From Allobosea sp. (GTDB taxonomy: Bacteria > Pseudomonadota > Alphaproteobacteria > Rhizobiales > Kaistiaceae): a stretch of 64,000 nt of DNA. The position numbers were made by a program, and so were the translations under genes. The stretch spans positions 62,001-126,000 of the forward strand of contig JAFKFV010000012.1 of assembly GCA_017307955.1 (NCBI GenBank), given 5' to 3'. Below the pieces are notes generated by a model. That model was not told the DNA's origin, did no database searches, and saw nothing but the letters and a program-made list of their open reading frames with translations. Each line of letters begins with the position of its first letter. The first letter of the stretch is position 1. Positions 59,644-64,000 of this stretch are shown here, piece after piece.

Positions 59644-61205
59644 ACGCCAGTGCCGCCGCCGTCCGCATGACCGGAATTTACAAGGCCTTCGGGGGCGTGC
59701 GCGCGCTTGACGACGTCGGCCTCGAAGTCCTGCCCGGTGAGGTCCATGCGCTGCTCGGCGGCAATGGCGCGGGCAAGTCGACGATCCTCAAGATCCTGAA
59801 CGGGGTTCATCGCCCCGATCAGGGCTCGATCGAGGTCGGCGGCGTGCCGCTCACGACGCATACGCCGGAGGCCTCCCGCGCCGCCGGCATTGCCATGAAC
59901 TACCAGGAAATGAGCCTGGTCCCGACTTTGACCGTGGCCCAGAACATCTTCCTGACGCGCGAGTGGCGGGACGGCATCGGCTTCATCGACGATGGCGAGG
60001 CCGAGCGCCGCGCCGCGGAAATCTTCGCGATGCTCGAAGTCGTCGTCGACCCGAAGGCGGTGGTCGCCGACCTCGGCGCCGGCCAGAAGCAGCTGACCGA
60101 GATCGCCAAGGCGATCTCGCAGGACGCGAAGGTGCTGGTGCTCGACGAGCCTTCGACGGCGCTCGCCGTCTCCGATGTCGAACGGCTGTTCGTGTTCCTG
60201 CGCAAGCTGAAGGCGAAGGGCGTCGCGATCATCTATGTCAGCCACCGCATGGACGAGATCGCCCGCATCGCGGATCGCGCGACGATCCTGCGCGACGGCC
60301 GCCATGTGATCACGGCGCCGCTGACCGATCTGCCGATCGACACGATGATCGAACATATCGTCGGTAAGCGTTCCAATGGTCTCTCCGATGTCGCGCGCAT
60401 CCAGGCGACGAAGGGCGAGGCGCTGCTCGAACTGAAGGATGTCAGCGGCGCCCACAAGCCTGAGCACGTCTCGCTGACGCTGCATCGTGGCGAAGTGCTC
60501 GGCCTTGCAGGTCTGCTCGGATCGGGCCGATCGTCGCTCGCGCGCGTCATGGCCGGGATCGACCCCGTCGTGGGCGGTGAAATCCGCATCAAGGGCAAGG
60601 CCGTCGCCATCCGCAAGCCCAGTGACGCGATCGCGGCCGGCGTGGCGCTGGTCCCGGAAGCGCGGGCGACGCAGGGCATCATTCCGGCCCATTCGGTTGC
60701 CTCGAACATGATCCTTGCGGTCATCAGCCGCCTCTCGAAGGCCGGCTTCGTCGACACCAAGGCGGCCAACGCGCTCACCGATGCGCAGATCGAGCGCCTG
60801 AAGGTGAAAACGGCGAGCCGCGATCACGCCGTCGCGACCCTCTCAGGCGGCAACCAGCAGAAGGTCGTGATCGGCAAGTGGCTCGCGACCGACCCCGACA
60901 TCCTCATCCTCGACGAGCCGACCGCCGGGATCGACATCGGCTCGAAGGCCGAGATCGTTCGTCTGGTCCGCGAGCTGGCAGCATCGGGGACGGCGATCAT
61001 CATGATCTCCTCCGAGCTGTCGGAGCTTTTGACCGCGTGCGACCGCATCCTCGTGATGGCCGATGGGCGCGTGCATCAGGACATGCCGCGCGAGGCGCTG
61101 GACGACCCGAACGTCCCCGCCGACGACCTGTCTCACCGTCTGCAGGCGGCCGAGCAGCGGCTGCAGATCGAAATCCAGAAGGCCCTCGCGGTTCAGGAGA
61201 TCTAA
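59640..61205 (+). CDS. CUT2 ABC importer D, double-domain ATPase
   Basis: RbsA-type ATPase of 521 residues. Half 1: Walker A GGNGAGKST (Gly for the usual Glu), degenerate signature LGAGQKQLTE, Walker B VLVLDEPST. Half 2: GLLGSGRSS in place of Walker A, signature LSGGNQQK, Walker B ILILDEPTAGID. A C-terminal extension of about 25 residues (LSHRLQAAEQRLQIEIQKALAVQEI) is Gln/Glu/Ala-rich and looks like a short coiled coil, absent from the other ATPases here. ATGA overlap with the dehydrogenase gene shows translational coupling. Confidence 0.94.
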   Translation: MNASAAAVRMTGIYKAFGGVRALDDVGLEVLPGEVHALLGGNGAGKSTILKILNGVHRPDQGSIEVGGVPLTTHTPEASRAAGIAMNYQEMSLVPTLTVAQNIFLTREWRDGIGFIDDGEAERRAAEIFAMLEVVVDPKAVVADLGAGQKQLTEIAKAISQDAKVLVLDEPSTALAVSDVERLFVFLRKLKAKGVAIIYVSHRMDEIARIADRATILRDGRHVITAPLTDLPIDTMIEHIVGKRSNGLSDVARIQATKGEALLELKDVSGAHKPEHVSLTLHRGEVLGLAGLLGSGRSSLARVMAGIDPVVGGEIRIKGKAVAIRKPSDAIAAGVALVPEARATQGIIPAHSVASNMILAVISRLSKAGFVDTKAANALTDAQIERLKVKTASRDHAVATLSGGNQQKVVIGKWLATDPDILILDEPTAGIDIGSKAEIVRLVRELAASGTAIIMISSELSELLTACDRILVMADGRVHQDMPREALDDPNVPADDLSHRLQAAEQRLQIEIQKALAVQEI

Positions 61206-62141
61206 ATGGCTAGCGCCTTCTTCGCCAACTGGCGGCAGAACATCATCTATATCGGCTTCCTGGTGATCTTCATCGTCTTCGCAGCGACGCTGGCCGACAA
61301 GGGATTCCTCAACCCTAACAACCTGCTCAATATCGTGCGCCAGACCGCGATGATCGCGGTGATGGCCATCGCCATGACCTTCGTGCTCTCGGCCGGCGAG
61401 ATCGACCTCTCCGTCGGTGCCGTGGCCGGCCTCACCACGGTCACGGTCGCCATGGCGATCGCGGCCGGCGGGCCCGTCGTGGGCGTCATCGCCGGGCTCG
61501 CCACGGGCCTTGCGGTCGGCATGTTCAATGGCTGGCTGACGACGCGTGTCGGCATCCCCTCCTTCCTCACCACCCTCGCGATGATGGGGATCGCCAAGGG
61601 TGTCGCGATGTGGATTTCGGCGACGGCGGCCGTGCCGATCCTCTCGCCCGGCTATTCCTGGCTGTTCGGCGGCGGCAATATCGGGCCGGTGCCTGTCCTT
61701 CTCCTCTGGATGGTGATCCTCGGAGCGATTGGCCACATTGTCCTCCGCCGCACCGGCTTTGGCCGGCGGGTCCTGGCGACGGGTGGCGGCGAAACGGCTG
61801 CGCGCTATTCGGGCGTCGACACCAAGGCGATTAAGTTCAAGGTGCTGGTCATCTCGTCCTCGGCCGCAGCGCTCGCCGGAATGCTCTATGCAGGGCGCCT
61901 GCAATCCGGCCGCTTCCAGCTCGGCGAAGGCGACGAGCTCTCTGTCATTGCAGCGGCCGTGCTGGGCGGGACCAGCCTGTTCGGCGGCCGGGGCACGGTC
62001 ATCGGGACGATCGTTGGCGCGCTGATGATCGGGCTCATCAATAACGGCCTCATCCTCATGGGTCTCGAATTCAGCCAGCAACTGATCGCCCGTGGCGCGA
62101 TCATCATCCTCGCCGTTGCGCTCAGCCAGAAGAGGGCCTGA
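61206..62141 (+). CDS. CUT2 ABC importer D, permease
   Basis: Inner-membrane permease of 311 residues, about nine hydrophobic segments. Motifs: LSAGEIDLSVGAVAGLTT, VGIPSFLTTLAMMGIAKGV, TGGGETAARYSGVDTKAIK and AAVLGGTSLFGGRGTVIGTIVG. It begins directly after the ATPase stop codon with AGGAGATCTAA as ribosome site. It is followed after one base by a broken monooxygenase gene. Confidence 0.93.
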   Translation: MASAFFANWRQNIIYIGFLVIFIVFAATLADKGFLNPNNLLNIVRQTAMIAVMAIAMTFVLSAGEIDLSVGAVAGLTTVTVAMAIAAGGPVVGVIAGLATGLAVGMFNGWLTTRVGIPSFLTTLAMMGIAKGVAMWISATAAVPILSPGYSWLFGGGNIGPVPVLLLWMVILGAIGHIVLRRTGFGRRVLATGGGETAARYSGVDTKAIKFKVLVISSSAAALAGMLYAGRLQSGRFQLGEGDELSVIAAAVLGGTSLFGGRGTVIGTIVGALMIGLINNGLILMGLEFSQQLIARGAIIILAVALSQKRA

Positions 62142-62142
62142 C

Positions 62143-62441
62143 ATGACAGCCACCGTCATCGGCACCCTCAGGGCGCGCCCTGAAAGCCGCGAAGACCTGC
62201 ATCGCATCCTTGCCGCCACGGTGGCGCCGACGCGGGCAGAACCCGGCTGCATCAACTATGACTCCCATGTCGATGCAGCGGACCCCTGCGTCTTCGTCTT
62301 CTATGAGAACTGGCGCAGCTAGGCCGATCACGCGACGCATATGAAAATGCCGCATCTGAAGCCGCTACTAGCCGCGCTGGTAGCCTGCTGGCAAAGCCGG
62401 TCGATGTCCGCCGGCTCACGATGATCAGCGCTTTGGCGTGA
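62143..62441 (+). pseudogene. Antibiotic-biosynthesis-monooxygenase (ABM) domain protein, broken
   Basis: The first 59 codons read as a typical ABM domain (VIGTLRARPESREDLHRILAATVAPTRAEPGCINYDSH, ending FYENWRS). A TAG at 62320-62322 then interrupts it. Beyond it the same frame continues ADHATHMKMPHLKPLLAAL, which is the normal continuation, and near 62388 a one-base shift leads to LLAKPVDVRRLTMI and a stop at 62439-62441. So the ancestral protein was about 98 residues and has both a nonsense and a frameshift lesion. Intact relatives are small dimeric quinone- or aldehyde-handling enzymes. The 153 bases after it hold no recognisable gene. Confidence 0.85.
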
Positions 62442-62594
62442 AGCGGCCAATTGCGCAGTTTTGGCTATCCCTCATTTCCCCAATCTTGTCGACGCCCGCG
62501 AAAGCTGCAGGTTTGGCGACGAGATCGCTCTATCGGGGCACACTCGGGGCCGAGGCTGATGGGGCGCAACCGGCAGGTCGAGCAGCAGATAAGC

Positions 62595-63884
62595 CTAGAC
62601 GAGGGGCAGGAAGGACTGCATAGCGAGCGCGATCGCGCCTTCGGCGACGGGTTTTCGGCCGAGGAGGGACGGGCGGACGATCGCGTCGCGCCCGAGCGGA
62701 TCGACGACATCGCGCAGGATCATCTGGCGGATCGCGGGGTCGAGATAGCTGAAGATCGGCACCAGCGCGCCGCCGAGCACCACCGTTCCGATATCGAGGA
62801 CGTTGAGCGCGTTGGCGATCGCCACGCCAAGATAAGAGCCCGCCTCCGACAGGACCGTGCGCACGAGCGCCTCGTTGGCCCGCGACGCGAGGAGGGCGTC
62901 GTCGAGCGTCCGCGCGCGCACACCGAATTCGGCCAGCCGGCCGAGGATCGCGCCGGTCGAGAGATAGGCATTGAGCGCCCCCGGACCGCCGATCTCGGCG
63001 GGGCGGCCGTTCGGATCGACGATCATGTGCCCGAAGCGCTGCGTCAGGCCGGTGATGCCGTGGTGGATCCGCCCGCCCAGGAAGGGGACGCCGCGTACGA
63101 TGCTGTCGACATGGATATAGAGGAAGTCGTCGAGATCCCCCGCCGCGCTGGTATAGCGCTCGGCCAGGGCGAAGGCGTGGACATCGTAGGCGACCTCGAT
63201 CGGACCACCGCCGAAATTTTCGATGCGGGCGAGCATCGCGCGGTCGATGCGGGACCTGGCGGCGGGACCGGGCTGCCCCTTGGCCGGCGCTCCCTCGACG
63301 AGGATGCCGATGCCGCGGACGGGCGTCGCCGGGCGAGGCATCGCCTCGCGCAGCCGCTCCAGTTCCGCCATCACCGCATCCTCGGAGGCGCCGGCATCCA
63401 GCCGGACTGCCGCTTCCGTGCTGGTATGGATGATCCCGTCGAGGCCCGCCGCCGCGACATGGAACCGTCCGTCCCGCGCGATGGCGAGCCCGAGCAGAAG
63501 GCCCGCCGCCGGCTCGATCTCCAGTTGGTCCTCGGGGCGGCCCATGCCGTAGCTCGGCTTGCCCCGCGAGCGCTTCAAGAGACCGTCGGCCTCCAGCTGG
63601 TGCACGACGGTGGACACCGTCGACCGGTCGATCGACGTCATGGCGCGCAGCGCGCTCTGCGAGGTGCCCGGATGCTGCCTGATTGCATGGAAAAGGGCGG
63701 CCGTGTTATGCCTACGAATGGACTTGGAGTTGAACAACGGCTCCGACGATCCCTGCTGCCTGCGCGCACGCCATGATGACTGGTTGATGGATAGCGCGGG
63801 ACTCCCTTCTGGTACAGGGCTTGGGAGAGGGCTCAGTCCGATCTTCGGAAAAAATCCGGCGCCTGCTTGACAGCAAAAACGCAA
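62595..63884 (-). CDS. ROK-family transcriptional regulator (NagC-like), second copy
   Basis: Regulator of up to 429 residues. The winged helix is clear (SIRRHNTAALFHAIRQHPGTSQSALRAMTSIDRSTVSTVVHQLEADGLL), followed by a ROK domain (VRGIGILVEGAP, FLYIHVDSIVRGVPFLGGRIHHGITG, TVVLGGALVP). Of the usual zinc site only the His remains (GHMIVDPNGRPAEIGGPGALNAYLS); the three Cys are gone. The start is uncertain: TTG 63884 gives the full frame, but the first 45 or so residues look non-coding and a TTG just before the FNSKSIRRHN stretch is more natural. Its target is probably upstream, beyond the window, or the importer D operon that converges on it. Confidence 0.85.
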   Translation of the reverse strand: MRFCCQAGAGFFPKIGLSPLPSPVPEGSPALSINQSSWRARRQQGSSEPLFNSKSIRRHNTAALFHAIRQHPGTSQSALRAMTSIDRSTVSTVVHQLEADGLLKRSRGKPSYGMGRPEDQLEIEPAAGLLLGLAIARDGRFHVAAAGLDGIIHTSTEAAVRLDAGASEDAVMAELERLREAMPRPATPVRGIGILVEGAPAKGQPGPAARSRIDRAMLARIENFGGGPIEVAYDVHAFALAERYTSAAGDLDDFLYIHVDSIVRGVPFLGGRIHHGITGLTQRFGHMIVDPNGRPAEIGGPGALNAYLSTGAILGRLAEFGVRARTLDDALLASRANEALVRTVLSEAGSYLGVAIANALNVLDIGTVVLGGALVPIFSYLDPAIRQMILRDVVDPLGRDAIVRPSLLGRKPVAEGAIALAMQSFLPLV

Positions 63885-63915
63885 AGCACTTAATCTGACC
63901 CTCGGAGGAAGTGCT
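63885..63915. promoter_or_regulatory. Inverted repeat upstream of the second ROK gene
   Basis: AGCACTT (63885-63891) and AAGTGCT (63909-63915), 17 bases apart, form a dyad next to the ROK gene. The remaining 85 bases of the window contain an ATG at 63967 (MKPAEARAAEV to the edge) that might begin a divergent gene, but too little is visible to call it. Confidence 0.4.
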
Positions 63916-64000
63916 GAGCCGGGATCGATGTCCGTGGGAGGACGGAGGGTTCAGCCATTTTGCACGATGAAACCTGCAGAAGCGCGGGCCGCCGAGGTTC

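Overview
The window is visibly GC-rich, uses alpha-proteobacterial gene families and is almost fully coding. It most resembles a chromosomal segment of a Hyphomicrobiales (Rhizobiales) bacterium. The evidence is a rhizobial-type pyruvate carboxylase, OpgGH glucan synthesis, a CtrA-type TTAA-N7-TTAAC box, a Fur/Mur-like palindrome at mntH, GC-rich palindromic intergenic repeats, and many CUT2 (ribose/xylose-type) sugar importers. I saw no rRNA, tRNA or CRISPR array.

Layout. 1-9398, housekeeping and envelope: end of a proline-rich protein, a diguanylate cyclase, pyruvate carboxylase, opgH and opgG. 9705-15412, sugar block 1: ribokinase, an altronate-dehydratase-family enzyme, and CUT2 importer A (ATPase, permease, binding protein). 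15479-23651, mixed core genes: mntH, ArsR plus AHSA1 pair, a ClpP, aldo/keto reductase, asd, beta-carbonic anhydrase, outer-membrane barrel, OsmC-like protein. 23707-27699: a large autotransporter with about fourteen 50-residue passenger repeats behind a CtrA-type box. 27817-42429: a catabolic island with an SDR and GntR regulator facing away from a signal-less solute-binding-like protein, an IclR regulator, CUT2 importer B (binding protein, permease, ATPase, permease), SDR, class III CoA-transferase, enoyl-CoA hydratase, fused class I CoA-transferase, SMP-30 lactonase and RraA-like aldolase. 42450-48410: a GntR-type regulator with two winged-helix domains facing CUT2 importer C and a zinc dehydrogenase. 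48440-53603: P1B-type ATPase, alpha/beta hydrolase and a decayed IS21 element. 53792-62441: a ROK regulator and a cytoplasmic binding-protein paralogue facing a sugar isomerase, CUT2 importer D, a Gfo/Idh/MocA dehydrogenase and a broken monooxygenase gene. 62595-63884: a second ROK regulator.

How it fits together. Four separate CUT2 importers lie within about 50 kb. At least three carry their own regulator and catabolic enzymes, so this is a carbohydrate-scavenging region of a metabolically flexible soil, water or plant-associated bacterium. Two points stand out. One importer is wired to CoA-thioester chemistry, which is not the usual fate of a sugar. Two solute-binding-like proteins without signal peptides sit next to transcription factors and look like candidate cytoplasmic ligand sensors. 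Each of the four periplasmic binding-protein genes is followed by a strong GC hairpin, consistent with differential expression within the operons. All functions are inferred from reading the sequence; no database search was run.
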